Shown: positions 43,025-55,387 of the stretch, one piece after another
Position numbering within the stretch: position 1 is the stretch's first letter
How the letters are laid out: each line of letters opens with the position of its first letter
Assembly (NCBI GenBank): GCA_009739215.1
Contig: VSJF01000010.1
Coordinates: 372,001 to 436,000, forward strand
Reading direction: 5' to 3'
DNA length: 64,000 bases
Origin: Floccularia luteovirens
Taxonomy: Eukaryota; Basidiomycota; Agaricomycetes; Agaricales; Squamanitaceae
Translations under genes and position numbers: made by a program
The notes under the pieces: generated by a model
The model's input: only the letters and a program-made list of their open reading frames with translations
Told to the model about the DNA's origin: nothing
Database searches by the model: none

Positions 43025-45857
43025 TTTTTAGCCATTGAACCGCCACTCTCCCAAATCCTACCCGGACCAATATGCCAAACCCTTGGTGGACGACTTCACA
43101 TCATTTTTTGTCGTGTCTTTGAACATCCACAAATGGCCGGTCGACTCGACCCTCGCTTCATGGATCTGGAGCAATGCAATATAGCCACGAAAAGCGATAC
43201 TCCTGAATCTATTGAACTAGTTGCTTGTCTTAAAGAATGCGAAGTTACTGAAGATTGGGTTCCAGCGCTTGGTGATTATTTTCATCCCGGATTCAGGGAT
43301 CTTTGCTAATCACATATGACCAGTCCTGCTGCAGAATCAGTATCTTAAAACCAAAAAACAGCAGAAAAGTCGCCAGTGCGGACTGGTAACCTCCGAGGTT
43401 GAAGCCCAGAGTGCGTAAAATTTATATATACATTGATACTTTTACTTATTATCAGTAATAGGGAAAGGTGATATTGTCGCATCTATATTTGATGTTACAC
43501 TTACACTTCTTAACAGCCGCCGAAGCTGCCTGGCTTACCAAGTTTGAGCGGTCGAGCCACCAGCTTCTACTCGACAAGGTGGTGAGCATAGCAGACAACA
43601 AGAGCGTAGAACAGGTGGACAAACCAGCAAACATTAGGTCAATACTATTAAAAGATGGAAACATCCTTCCTATCTTACAAAGTTCCGGCATGGGCAAGTC
43701 GAGGGTTGTCGATGAGCTTGCAAAAGTTGTGTTCACGATCCCGATTTGCCTGCGCGAAACACAAGAAGGGGGAGGTCTGTATATTCTCATGTCATGTCAC
43801 TCTGCGTGATCTAACCACCTTGACAGAATTTCCTCATGGGGATACTCATCTTGTCAATGCATTTCTAAGACCTAGAGATTTTATTGACGATGCTTACCCC
43901 AAGTTTTTGAGTATAACCATCTTGACTGCTATTTTCGAAGGTATCAGTAAGGAGCTTCAACGGTGTGGAGTTGTGTCGCCACTCGAATGGTACAATCGAC
44001 TTAACACCATCTCGAATACAGAAGGCGTTTCTATCCGGGATCAAATCTACGAAGTTGCATTCAATAAAAGCGTGTCTTTTAAAAGGGTAAACTGGATAAT
44101 TCAAACAGCTACATGAATCTGACCTAATGCAACTTAGTCATCTACAGCTCTGGAATTGTGGGCTGCTCGTAGTAAGATGCAAGAAGCTTTGAAAACCCTC
44201 ATAAACTACCTGCCGGATCGCACAGAAATGCAGGGTTCCAAGCTAAAATTGATTGTCTATGTGGATGAATGCCAGAGTTTGAATTCGTCAAAGCCCTCAG
44301 ACGACGAAAAGCAGACAATGCTCGATTCTCTCATGTATGCTATCCAGAAATGTCATAACCACGGTCTTTTTGGGATCTTTATCTCAGCCGACCCTAATAT
44401 CCTCCTATCCTTCCGGGGATCCGAAACTATTACGGTATCCGTCATCCTGACCCATTCATCCTGTCAAATTATGATTTCTGGAGAAATAATGAGCCTATCA
44501 TTACACAATCGGAAATGACACTCTTTGACGTCTGCAAGATGCCTTTTTTAGCCCGTTTTGGACGCCCATTGCAAGTTGAATTTTCTATTCTGGTAAATCA
44601 TATTCATAAATCGTGTTGCACAGGTGGTGGACAAGAATCACAGACCCGCAAACTGGGGAGATTGATTCTGATATTCTCAGGCAATTGTGCACTTTTGCTG
44701 CTGTCGAGCTTGTTGGGGCCGATAATGCAGAGTTTGGTAAAGAAGAGACAGCGAATGCAGAATTTGCTATTCTCAGTGTGCGACTGTCACTGAAAATCGA
44801 TCCTATGCGAACTGCACTCGAAAGGATTTTGGTCTCAAGGCACATGCGTATTGTGTATCGCGTTTCCTCAAATGTGGCATACGTCTCCTCATTTGGGGCA
44901 TACATGCAATCTGGATATTCGTCAGAACCTGTTCTGGCCGAGGCTGCAGCAAATCTTTGGAATAATAGTCTTGCCTGCTTTAAATTTTTTGAACCGTTGG
45001 CACTTTTAATGCGAGTTGTGGAAAAGGGTTTGTTGGTAGAAGGCAATCGCAGCAAACTTGCTGCTCGATTTATCCTACTTCGTGCTCAAGATATCGCATT
45101 ATCACAGCTTCCGGACGTGCATAAGATAGGCTATCATAGGGTCGATAAAACAGCTCCTTACAGTCGTCCGGTGTCTTTATGGGATTTCTTCAAATCCCTT
45201 TTTAACCCTGAACAACTACAAGAGCTCTCCTCGATAAAAGCAAGAAATCGGAATGGTGGCATGACGCTGGAGGAGGCATGCGAAAACAAATATGTACGCT
45301 TTACACACTTTGCCGATGCGGGCGATTCTTGCGCACTCTCAACGGCCACTGGATGGAAAGCACTTGCCCGAGCGATTGCCTGGCAATGTCGTGAACGCCA
45401 GACAATGGTGGATATTGTCATTCCGGTCTTCATGAATGTCAATAACCGGTTCGACTTGGACAAAAAAGCTATCACCTTCATCTTGATCCAGGTTAAGAAT
45501 CCACGGCGATCTCAAAATTTCTCTGCTGAAACGCTGGGATTATTTAATGATATCGAAACGGGACGTAAAATTCCATATTTTGTTTTTATCTTCGACTTTG
45601 GTGTTTCAACCAATATTATATCTCCACATTCTGTTCCTTTAGCCTCTCCTGGAATTCGAACAGTTGGGGCCCATTTGCAAAATACGGATACCGGAATGGA
45701 TGGTCCACAAGGCGATGGCCATCCTTGCTTCTGGCTTGAAGTTAAAGAATGCTCATCCAATGTGTTTAATTCGGAGATCGTACAGGAGGGTTCGAAGGCA
45801 CTATCCTCAATCCTGAAAATGCATTCAGTCTTTGATGAAACCGATGATGAAGATTGA
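43025..45857 (+). pseudogene. Crinkler-type P-loop NTPase with restriction-nuclease-like C-terminus, 5' end lost
   Basis: 43025-43309 encodes PLSQILPGP..RLHIIFCRV, resembling the end of the ubiquitin-like header of fungal Crinklers. The NTPase follows: Walker A in ILQSSGMGKSRVVDE (about 43672), Walker B in LIVYVDECQSL (44250), sensor-like IFISADPN (44380). The C-terminus has ITFILIQVKN (about 45470-45500), the QxK core of restriction-endonuclease-fold nucleases. Introns by my reading: 43775-43826, 44087-44137, and a GC-AG intron 44571-44623. The frame changes between about 44398 and 44440 with no room for an intron, so there is probably an indel. With the 5' end abutting a retroelement it is likely a pseudogene. 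NTPase-plus-nuclease effectors are established (CR/Crinkler class); the assignment here is from motif order. Confidence 0.6.
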
Positions 45858-47142
45858 ATCCAGGGAGACTATAAAACAACTCATCATTCAAGGATAAATA
45901 GGTGAAATGACTCCGGGCACTGTACAGGTTGAAGAGTGCTCGCAGGAAGGTGTAGTTTTTATGAAGTGCAACTTGGACACTGTCTGATTTCTTCTATTGT
46001 AATAAATATAATTTGGCTTGTTAGCTATAAATACTGTGCCCTGTCAATAAGAATTCAAGCTGGCGCTTTCACAACTAGAGAGTATCACAAAAAAGTGCTG
46101 AAGAGTCAGGTTCCCAGATCATGACTGTGGACTTTTTGGCTGTTCATTATTGATTATTATGGACAGATATTACCGTACATAGTCAGTATATACTGTTTGG
46201 AACTAGTGACCCTTTTTTCAGGCATGTAGAGCACTGCGAAAAGCCATCAAGAGCCTCCAGATTCTACCGGGCATCAACAAATGTATCATCATTGTAGTTT
46301 GGGTTCCACTGCGTCCAGGGTTAATCGTACTCTAATAAAATAGAATGTAAGTCTGTAATTCTCAAAAGGTCTATATTACGTGCATATATGTTCACCCATA
46401 CACCTGAGGTACCCTGGTTGGATGGTATTGTGACACTATTTCGGTGAATAATTGACTTCGTTAGTTGCTGGATGCGAGGTGTTGCTGTCAACGACCTGGC
46501 CGTATGCCATCGGGGGCAGATACCGGCTGTCAACCGCAGGCTCAAGGTTTGGGTCAAAACCCGTCTACAAGGGTTGATCGAGATTCTGTAGAAAAGACCT
46601 AAAGATGATGATGTGTCATAGTGCAGTCGACCCGTCGAATAGCGATATCGATAGAACTATGAAACGAGAGAGTTGGTTAGTTACTGCGATAATCGGATAC
46701 GGCAGTGAAAATTGGATCAGGATAACTAGGATTATAATGTATGAAACACATTGCGACTCGTTCTCATGGACGGCGTTCGTATTTATGAAATATCATCACA
46801 TACAAAAATTTCATGAAAAGTGACTTACAATTTTTGAAGTTCATGGTGGGTGCGGACGAAGACTGTGTACTTCTGTTTGGATCGAAGGATTCATTACGAC
46901 CACGTGATATAAATCAGAATTAGATGCCTCGTGTACTGTTTTCTAGTAAGTAGAAGAAGCACCATTGGAGCGCAACACCATTTCAAAATTTCAAGTATCG
47001 AGGCCACTCGGCATCTCATTTCGGGTATGGATTTCCGTCCGTTGCTATTCTTGTCCCCTGGACACCGGTAGGGAGCTGTGCATGCGGCCTCGCTTGCTCC
47101 ACTTGTCTGCTTGCACAACATTTTTCCATCTACCGTACGCAG
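45858..47142. other. Intergenic region, no recognised gene
   Basis: Short open frames on both strands show no family motif and no convincing splice structure. The last part is the promoter region of the GH16 gene. I see no tRNA or repeat match. Confidence 0.5.
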
Positions 47143-47150
47143 TATATAAA
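47143..47150 (+). promoter_or_regulatory. TATA box of the GH16 gene
   Basis: TATATAAA, 71 bp upstream of the ATG at 47221, at a plausible distance for transcription starting around 47175-47185. Confidence 0.55.
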
Positions 47151-47220
47151 GTTGCAACGTCTCACCTCGGGTTGAGCTCCAGTCTCTTCTCGTCCTTTGT
47201 GGTGTGACTGGTATCCTATC

Positions 47221-49023
47221 ATGAGTGCCTTCGCCGTTCTATGCGTAGGATTGGTTTGCGCTTTTTGGCTGTGGGTTCCACTATCCAACGGATACGAACT
47301 TGTGCATGACTATTCGGGCCCTTCTTTTTTCGACGGGTGGGATTTCTACGGCAATTATGACAATCTTACTCTTGGCAAGTGGAGCCATGGTTTAAAAGTG
47401 TAATTTTTTTTATTGAGCAGTACTGATTCTAGGAGACGTTTGGTGGTTGAACCAGAATGATGCTTTTCAACAAAATCTTGCATATATCAACAATGCGGGA
47501 AATGTCATCTTGAAGGTTGATAATACCGGCAATGTACCATTCAACAACAAGCGGGCCTCGGTAGGATTTTGCTATTAAAAAACTTCTCATCTTTTGTACA
47601 TCCTAACAAAAATCTATCAATAGGTACGAATAACCACCCAAGCATCCTATGCTGTTGGAAGCCTGTGGGTAGCAGACATGAACCACATTCCATTTGGTTG
47701 TTCGGTAAGAATTTCGGATTTCGAATTTCAATCACTCCTCACCAACCAGTCATGTATTCCAGGTGTGGCCAGCATTCTGGACAAAAGGCCCTCTATGGCC
47801 GGATGATGGCGAAATCGAGTAAGTGGCACACTAGATCTTCCAAAAATAGCACAACACACTGACTTGATCCCAAAAAAAAAACCCTAACTTAGCATCATGG
47901 AAGCCATCAACCTCATGGAAAACAACCAAATGGCGCTCCATACTACATCAGGATGTGTGCACAGCACACCGTCGAATCAACTCGGAGCTACTGCTGCGGA
48001 TAAGTTGGATTGTTCACAACCGGCTGGGTGTGTAGTCCAAGAGGTCAAACCAAACAGCTATGGTGCTGGGTTCGCAAACGCGGGGGGTGGAGTGTTTGCA
48101 GTTCAATTTGATGTAGCTGGGTGTGTGAATCTCATCACGCAAACTTTGGGAAATGCCTGTGTATGCTGACTTTGAATGACAGGATTTTGTGCGTACACCG
48201 CTGCCTCTACATAGAAGCTCTGATCTGATTTGTTTCAACTTGTCCAGCATCTGGTTTTGGAGCGTAAGTAAACACTACGAAAATAACCTTCGTCTGTGTA
48301 TGTTGACCAGTACACCAACAGCGTCCGGATGTTCCAGCATCAATCACTCAAGCCTCTTCGTCGTCATCCGATTTCATGGACGTTTCGGATTGGGGTAACC
48401 CCTCCGCTAGCTATCTCGTAACCACTTGTGACATCACGCAGTTCTTTTCTCCACAGAACTTGGTGTTGGATATCACATTGTGTGGAATGTGGTATGAGAT
48501 AACCCTTTCCCCAATTATAGCTAATGCTAAACCAATATCCATATAGGGCTGGCCTTCCTGAGGAATACCTTCCGCAGTGCGGTGGATCAGGACCCACAGG
48601 GATATGTGTAAGTCCGAAATGTGCCATGGATATTAAATTTTGCTCAACCCTTTATAGTACAATGATAACGTCGTAGGATCGGGAAGTAACTACGATGATG
48701 CATTTTTTGAGATCAAATACGTCCGTGCATACACTACTCCCATCAGTTCCCAAACCCTACCGACACCAACGTTTTCCACGCCTACAACCCCACCCATAAC
48801 TACAACTCTTGCTCCTGGATCTAGTCCCTTGACGGCTAGTCCCTCCACATATACGCCTGTATCCCCTGCTGTGCAGGTCACAGCAACTGCTTCGTTAAAC
48901 TTACAACCTGCTGGAGACGCTTTTGGCCCTCTCTTGAACGATGGTTGGGGGGTTGGTACGTCGGGTTTGATGACAAAAGTCCTGATCTTCATAGCTACCA
49001 ACCTGATTTTGGTACGTTTGTAA
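47221..49023 (+). CDS. GH16 endo-beta-1,3(4)-glucanase-like hydrolase, secreted, GPI-anchored
   Basis: Nine exons by my reading: 47221-47374, 47433-47560, 47624-47704, 47763-47818, 47893-48120, 48248-48263, 48322-48491, 48547-48607, 48658-49023; 419 residues. A signal peptide (AVLCVGLVCAFWLWVPLSNG) precedes WDFYGNYDNLTLGDVWW, a typical fungal GH16 start. The catalytic ExDxxE motif is EIDIME at about residue 137, split by intron 4. C-terminally a Thr/Ser/Pro-rich linker leads to a hydrophobic tail (KVLIFIATNLILVRL), a GPI-anchor signal. GH16 enzymes cleave or remodel beta-glucans of the cell wall. Intron 1 has a GC donor (GCAAGT), and exon 6 is only 16 nt. The family is certain; the exact substrate is not. 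Confidence 0.9.
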
Positions 49024-49302
49024 AAAAGAAATCTTTTGGGACATATGTATGGGACATTCTTTGGGATAATATAGTTTAGGATGTAATTTTTTTTCATTGG
49101 TGTATCGGTATGCTCTTGTAGATCTCCATTGTAGCGGGTTATAGAAGAATGTGTTTGTTTGCCTACACACTCGTGAAATATATGAAGTTGAGTCGTGTAC
49201 ATATATAAACTAGGGAACGGAAACTTCCGGGTCACCATCCTTCGTCACGACTTCCTTGAACAAGTTTCATTCACTCTCTGATCAAGCACCTCACCAATTG
49301 CA

Positions 49303-49752
49303 ATGTCATAGTACGCGTCTCTTTCTTTCATATAAAGTCCGACGTTCAATGTTCAACTCTGACAATTTCTCTGTATGTTACAGCCAAATCCTGGGCCGTG
49401 CCATCAAAAACGAGCACATATCACTTGGTGTTCTCCTCACAGCTTTTGGTGGTGGCTATCTAATGTCAAGAGGTGGATCATCAAAACCTGCTCCGACAAC
49501 TGTGCAGCAAGCAAAGGAGTCTGTTCCAATTAGTGCTGGATCTACGTATGTGTTATAATGCTTTTTGTTTGATTCTTTTTATTTGATTGGCTGAAATTTT
49601 TATTTTTATTTGTGTTCAGTGATGAGGAACAATTGTACGTGGTTTATCTCATGAGGGAGTGTATTTGTGCTGACTGAAAGATTGGCAACAGTATCCAGAA
49701 ATTCATTGCAGAGGCAGAAAGGGAGGGTAGTGGCACTGCAGCCAAGCATTAA
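49303..49752 (+). CDS. ATP19: Mitochondrial ATP synthase subunit k (Atp19-like)
   Basis: Four exons: 49303-49310, 49384-49545, 49620-49634, 49692-49752; 81 residues. It starts MSYQILGRAIKNEHISLG, with a single membrane segment (SLGVLLTAFGGGYLMS), and ends IQKFIAEAEREGSGTAAKH. This matches the layout of fungal subunit k: a short N-terminus, one transmembrane helix, and an acidic DEEQFIQKFI region like the DEEKFIENYL of yeast Atp19. The protein sits in the Fo part of the F1Fo-ATP synthase in the inner membrane, where it supports dimers. The first exon holds only 8 coding bases and the third only 15. The assignment rests on small-protein similarity. Confidence 0.8.
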
Positions 49753-50020
49753 AAGAGAGGCTTAGTGATCGCTCTGTTTTTACATCTTATCTGTAATGCC
49801 AGAGAGATATTAGAGAACTATACCTAAAAGCTTTAATCTGCTCGAACGATGTGTTCGTTCTAAGTTAGCTACACATTTTCTAACCAAATCTAAAATGGTC
49901 ACAGTTGTTTGTTGCAAACCTTCATGACAGACACCTGAAATTCTTTAAACTCGTTCTAGCGTGTTTCGTTTCTCTCTTTCTTCCTCTATCTGTTTAGACG
50001 TTGTGCAGGGTGCAGCGGCT

Positions 50021-52153
50021 ATGGCAATGAACGCTCCCTCAACCACATGCATGTCGCATGCAAACCAAACCAAACGACACTCTTTGAATGTAGGACCACG
50101 ACCGTTGCAATTAGTAGATTACTCCAGTAACCAAGGTCCAGCAACTGCCCCGCTGGCGGCATCTACTTCCTCATCCTCCTCCCCTTCCTTTTCTTTCTCA
50201 CAGACAGGGAATAACACCCCATTGTCCGGCACTACAACACCAAATTCAAGAAATGAGCGTGCCTCGAGACGCCAATCATCAATATCTTACTTCTCACAAG
50301 ACCATAATTCTGAACGAATCCTGTCACCTCTGGGGTATAATAGAAATCATGCTGGCTTTACAAGGAGTAAGTCGCTCAATCGGGGCTCCACGGGAAGTCC
50401 CCCGGTTGGGAGCATTGGTGGGGACGCAAAGAGTGGTGTGTCAGTTACTGTACAGCGTCCACCTCTGACTATCGCTGAAAAGTGGGTCTTTTTCATTTCT
50501 CTCTTGCTCGCTTATATGAATGATGAGGTGGGCACATTAAGGCACGCAGAATTGTTACATTTTATTGCTCAGAAGGAAGCCAAGTGCCTTGAACTACGAT
50601 CACAACTTGCGACCCATGAAGCGGAATTAACTCAACGTGCGTTGTCTTTTTGCCTTTTTCTTGCAATAGGGTGGAACATGGTAATGCTGACTTTTCTTAA
50701 TCAGTAAAACGAAAATGGGAACGCATAGTCAATCGAGGTATAATTCGGGACGGTTCGATCCACGAAATTTACGGCAGCCCAGTGGGCGTTCCCCAACCAG
50801 GTGCTATGTTAGAAGGAATCAAAGGAGGCGTGCAAGGTGTTGGTAGATTGATAGCGGCTGGTTTGTCTATCACAGACACTGCAAAAACGCATATAACATC
50901 GCCTTCACCCAATTCCCAATCTCCCTCTCCTTCGACTGCTATCCCTCCTGCACTTACTCGCAAAACACATTCCACGAGAGAGTCTGACTCTTCTGCATCT
51001 ACATATACGACTACTAAATCCCTTCGACTATCTCAAAGTTCTTCCGCCTCTTCAATATTTGAAGAATCATCAACTTCACTACGAGAAGAGCGCCAGGCTG
51101 AACAAGATGAATCGGATGGGAGCGAAGGGCAAGTGTTAATGGTACGAGATACTGGTGCAACCCCAACTATGAGTCCCAATCCAGAGTTCCATAAGAAGAA
51201 GCAGAAGAGGGAACAGCAACTTCGGGAAGCAGGATTGGAAGCTGGGGCACAGGGATTTAGCTTGTTCGCTAAAGTCAAAACAGATGCGGATGTGGACGAT
51301 GTACAAACTAGGCGGGTGAGTTTCGATGCGGAGGAAGATACTTTCACGTCCAGTACGGCTTTACGTGCGACCAAAGCGCATAGAAGAAAGTCACGCGATG
51401 CTTCTGCCTTGGATGATGGAATGTTTTTGTCTATGCAAAATTCTACAACAAATGGAGGTTATCAGCATAAATCTACCTCTTCGCTACCTTCACCTTTGCT
51501 CTCACCCTCGCCCTCACCCTCACCATCTCCAATTCCTGATTTCTCTAAAATTGATGACCTGTCGTTCCACAATAATAATAAACGAGCAAGCGCGAATTTG
51601 GCAATGGCACATTTTCCACCGATATCATCTGGGTTTAGTGCACTTGCTGTTGCTAGTTCTAATGCGTCCTCGTCTTGGGTTGGTAGTGTTGGCAAGAAAT
51701 GGGAGGAGTTGCAGCAAAGTTCAACGTGAGTTTTTTCTTAACCCTTTGAGAGTAGGATTATTGAATGGAATCTGGTTTATTAGGTTCTCTAAAAACGGGA
51801 AACGAGCGTCTGTGCTATTATCTGACGTATCAAATTCTATACTATCAGTACTAGCTCCACCAGCACCAACGGTGCCCCAGCGTCAACCCAGAAGCGTTGG
51901 AAGCATGTCATCGAAACATGCCTCATTGAATCTCACGAGTAATGAGGAAACGACGACAGGAATGTTGTCAACACAGAAAAGTTCGAGTTCATTGCTTGAC
52001 GAAGATGACTTTTTTGTGGGGATAGAATCTAGTGTGCTTACTCCAGACACGAACAATGGGGCTCGTGTCCGGCCTGAATTGGGGACAAAGTCAAATTCGA
52101 GGTTACGGAGTGCGAGCATGACACAAGATGATGAAGATGAATGGAATTGGTAG
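50021..52153 (+). CDS. DUF4048-like low-complexity protein
   Basis: Five exons: 50021-50481, 50542-50636, 50704-50736, 50801-51725, 51784-52153; 627 residues. The conserved core is HAELLHFIAQKEAKCLELRS..EAELTQLKRKWERIVNRG, a predicted coiled coil, followed by AMLEGIKGGVQGVGRLIAAG. Basidiomycete proteins of this form match the fungal DUF4048 domain, whose function is unknown. The rest is Ser/Thr/Pro-rich and probably disordered, with a short conserved FSKNGKRASVLLSDVS and an acidic DDEDEWNW end. The frame break near 50740-50800 resolves as a 64-bp intron. The first ATG after a pyrimidine-rich stretch was chosen as start. Confidence 0.75.
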
Positions 52154-52417
52154 ATTACAATTGCAATAGAATATTCTTGTCTTTATTTCTATGTTTTGTA
52201 CTTTCAATTACTTTTATGGGATTCAACGGATCTAGAACACGTGCCAAGCCGGATTGAGAAGAGATCCGATTTTTCGGAAGGCTCATGAGGAGCAAGCTGT
52301 TACTCTGCTGTACATTTGGTATTGCTATTCCTTAGCTTTACACCATCGCTTTTTGAATACCACTATATAATGCGCTAGAACCCACCCTTGAATAGGTCCG
52401 AACTATCATAACACAAA

Positions 52418-53765
52418 ATGGACACAGATATACCTCAACCATGGGCACAAGAATCGACGGCGGTACGCGCTCTGAAGGATATAACGTATGGCAGTGTAAG
52501 TTGAAATTCTCTACACAAATCATACACCCCCTTATGATGAGTAACAATGACTCTCATAGATTGCTGGTATGGTGTCAAAGGTGTTCGAGCACCCATTTGA
52601 CCTCACCAAAGTTCGCCTCCAGGCTCAAGTGCTTGATTCAAATGCACGCTTTAGTGGACCTATCGATTGCTTGAAAAAGACATGGTCAAATGAAGGTGTG
52701 AGAGGGCTGTATCGGGTACGCGTAATCTTTTTTTCTTTCTTTTCCTCCTCTTCCTCTCCGCTCCCTCCCCCAAACTCGTACTTGGGCCCCACTTTCGTTT
52801 ACCCACGATTCAGTAACATGAATTATACTAACGGAACTTGTAGGGTCTACCCGCACCTGTCGTCGGGGCAATGGCTGAAAACGCTTCTCTATTCCTATCA
52901 TATGGCGCTCTACAGAACGTGATACGCCGCACCATTCACCGACCCGTGGATGCACCATTATCACTACCCCAGCTGATGATAGCTGCTGCAGGTGCAGGTG
53001 CAATCACCAGCTTCATCCTGTACGTGATGTTATCATATGGGATCAATCGAAATGTTCAATTCAATAATCATTAATAGGACACCAGTGGAACTGGTAAAAT
53101 GTAAAATGCAGGTTCAGATGCTTGTACACCCCGCAACTGTGGCTCCTATACCCGCGATTCCATTATCCACTTTAAATCCATCAATAGCGGTAGCGGCAGC
53201 GGCAATCCCAGCTACACAACCCACTAATTCTGTTACACGGCTCCCTGGGCCACTCTCAGTGCTCATGACTGTCATACGCACTACAGGCTTCCGTGGATTG
53301 TGGCTCGGTCATACAGGAACTCTGATTCGTGAAACAGGTGGTGGAGCTGCTTGGTTTGGGACAAAAGAGTATGTGGCGAGGCTCCTTATTGCACGACGGG
53401 TGAAACAGCAAGATGATATCGCGGGTAGTAATAAGTTAGACTCCCCCATGCCTACATCGACACCTATTGAACTTCGACCATGGGAATCAGCGCTATCAGG
53501 GGCTTGTGCAGGTGCAGCGTTTAATCTCGCCTTGTTCCCAGCAGACACAGTGAAAAGCGCGATGCAAACAGAGGAAGAGCTGCGTCCGCGCGTGGGGGCG
53601 CATAAGGGGACGAGTTCAACGTTTTTGAGTACGCTACAAGCAATGTATCGGGCACAAGGTGTGAAAGGGCTGTATGCTGGCTGTGGAATCACGGTTGCGC
53701 GTTCGATCCCTAGCAGTGCGATCATCTTCTTGATATATGATGGATTGAACAAGTATGTTGGATGA
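52418..53765 (+). CDS. ORT1: Mitochondrial ornithine/amino-acid carrier (ORT1/arg-13 type)
   Basis: Four exons: 52418-52495, 52560-52715, 52844-53019, 53078-53765; 365 residues. Three tandem mitochondrial carrier repeats are shown by their signatures HPFDLTKVRLQ, TPVELVKCKMQ and FPADTVKSAMQ, each followed by the G-x-RGLY/W type motif (GVRGLYRG, GFRGLWLGH, GVKGLYAGC). The MAENASLFLSYG segment and RETGGGAAWFGTKE are characteristic of fungal ornithine carriers, which exchange ornithine for protons or citrulline in arginine metabolism. An unusually long Ala/Pro-rich insert (about 40 residues) lies after the second signature. A convergent gene follows on the minus strand. Confidence 0.88.
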
Positions 53766-53950
53766 TTCATTTGATAGAATATTAGATATTTTTAGAGCAT
53801 CATTAACGCACACTTTCAACTCCCAACCTGTAACAGTTTTGCCATACAGAATCAAATTCTTAATACAGCTACATTTCAAACAGGTTTTTAGACATATACA
53901 TACAAAAATCAATTACATCAAAGCTTTGAGCTTCTACAGTCCTTCCCGAG

Positions 53951-54848
53951 TCAAATTCTCCTCCACACCGCTAACCTCTCCCGCCCTTTATGAGACTCAC
54001 TACTCTCTTCAGGCACCTTTTCCAACAATTTCACGAAATTACCACCGAGCGGCTCATCATAATGTTCCGGACGGAGGAAATACGGGGGTCCCAACTCAAC
54101 CAGAGGATCGATAGGGAACATCAATGTTATAAGTAATCCACCAGGTTTCACGAGTTCACTCATTTTTCGGCCCCAGTCGTTACGCAATTTAGGAGGGATG
54201 GCAACAAAGAAGCTGGCATCAATTCAGTTTCCTGGGTTTTTAAAGGCAAGAGAAAATGGGACCCACGTGTAATCGTATACCACATCAAATCGATCGTTGT
54301 CGTTGGCAGTTGGGAGCGTGAAGAAATCTTGTAATGCGAAAGTTACTTTGCCTTTCGGAGTTGGTTGCGATGCGAGGTATCTATTTCAATTAAATAAATA
54401 TATGGGATTGTCATATGCGGAGTACCACTTACTCATGGGCCCTCACCATTGCGGTTTCTGCAATATCTATACCGAGGGTATCAAGCCCGAGTGCCGATGC
54501 TATGTAAACCGCATCATATCCCTGTAATCACCCAAAAGTTCAGTCCTCTGAAGAAGTCATTGTGGAAAAGAGAAAACAGCCCCACTCACACCTCCGCATC
54601 CAGGGACAAGTGCCCTTCCAGTAGTCGGCCAATTGAAAGAATCGTTCTCAATAGCTTCACGGAGTGGCGGCTGAATCTCTCTTTTATCCCATGGTGTTAT
54701 ACCTGCTTTCCTTTATGAAAATAGTCAATTAGTGTTTGTGATATTGGAAAAACACAAAAAAGATTCTTTATTACCATGCTTTATCCCAAGTAGAAGGATC
54801 GTCAGGGCTGATGACATCTCGTGGGGTGAGCGTATTGGAGTTCGACAT
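53951..54848 (-). CDS. SAM-dependent thiol/thiopurine methyltransferase-family protein
   Basis: Five exons (plus coordinates): 54775-54848, 54590-54710, 54433-54521, 54267-54380, 53951-54212; 219 residues. TWDKAWKAGITPWDKREIQP is the N-terminal signature of the TPMT family. Motif I of the SAM fold is LVPGCGGGYDAVYIASALG, then LDTLGIDIAETAM, FDVVYDYTFFVAIPP and KPGGLLITLMFP. Fungal members of this group methylate thiols, halides or small sulfur compounds; which substrate applies here cannot be told. It converges with the carrier gene, and its start lies 539 bp from the divergent ADP-ribosylglycohydrolase gene. Confidence 0.87.
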
Positions 54849-55387
54849 GACTGTTTTAATCTGGTTGGTGTGGTTCTATAAGAAAGACAAAGTAGTTGTC
54901 ACAGTCAATTTCAATGTAAAGACGCGCAGTTTATGTATCTCTTGTTGGTCGGCGTAATATGGACCCGTGCACGCGTCCTAGGAACTTTGTTAGTAAGATC
55001 TCGACCTAAGACATCAAATAGAAGCAACAGTGTTCAAAAGTTGACTAGTGAGTAGGTTCAATGATAATCCTCCGTGATTGAATTAATGATAATGGTATTG
55101 GTTAAGAGACAGCTGCAGGTACTTCTGATCAACAACAGTTTCACAAGAGAATTTATTCTTCTGCTCTTGAGCGTTCCGTTGCGAGGCGTGCAAAGTATGT
55201 ATGATAACTTACATGTAATCGAAAAAAGCTCAACTGTTCATAATTACTATAATCACGCTTTAGGCATTAGAGGCAGTGCAGTCAAGTGGCTTGGCACCGC
55301 AGGAGGTAGCTTCTAATCAGTCAATGATGCATGATTGATATCTTGTGAACTCCTTTTCCTTTATTATTTCATTTTAGACACCCAACA
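54849..55387. other. Divergent promoter region
   Basis: The gap between the methyltransferase (minus) and the ADP-ribosylglycohydrolase (plus). Open frames inside it lack any recognisable domain. It presumably holds both promoters; no clear TATA box stands out. Confidence 0.5.

Noticed and set aside
46321..46557. Minus-strand 78-codon open frame as a gene
   Set aside because: No family motif, no conserved splice sites and no promoter signal; length is within chance expectation.
50704..50800. Frameshift in the DUF4048-like gene
   Set aside because: A 64-bp intron at 50737-50800 with standard GT-AG ends restores phase and family wording, so no lesion is needed.
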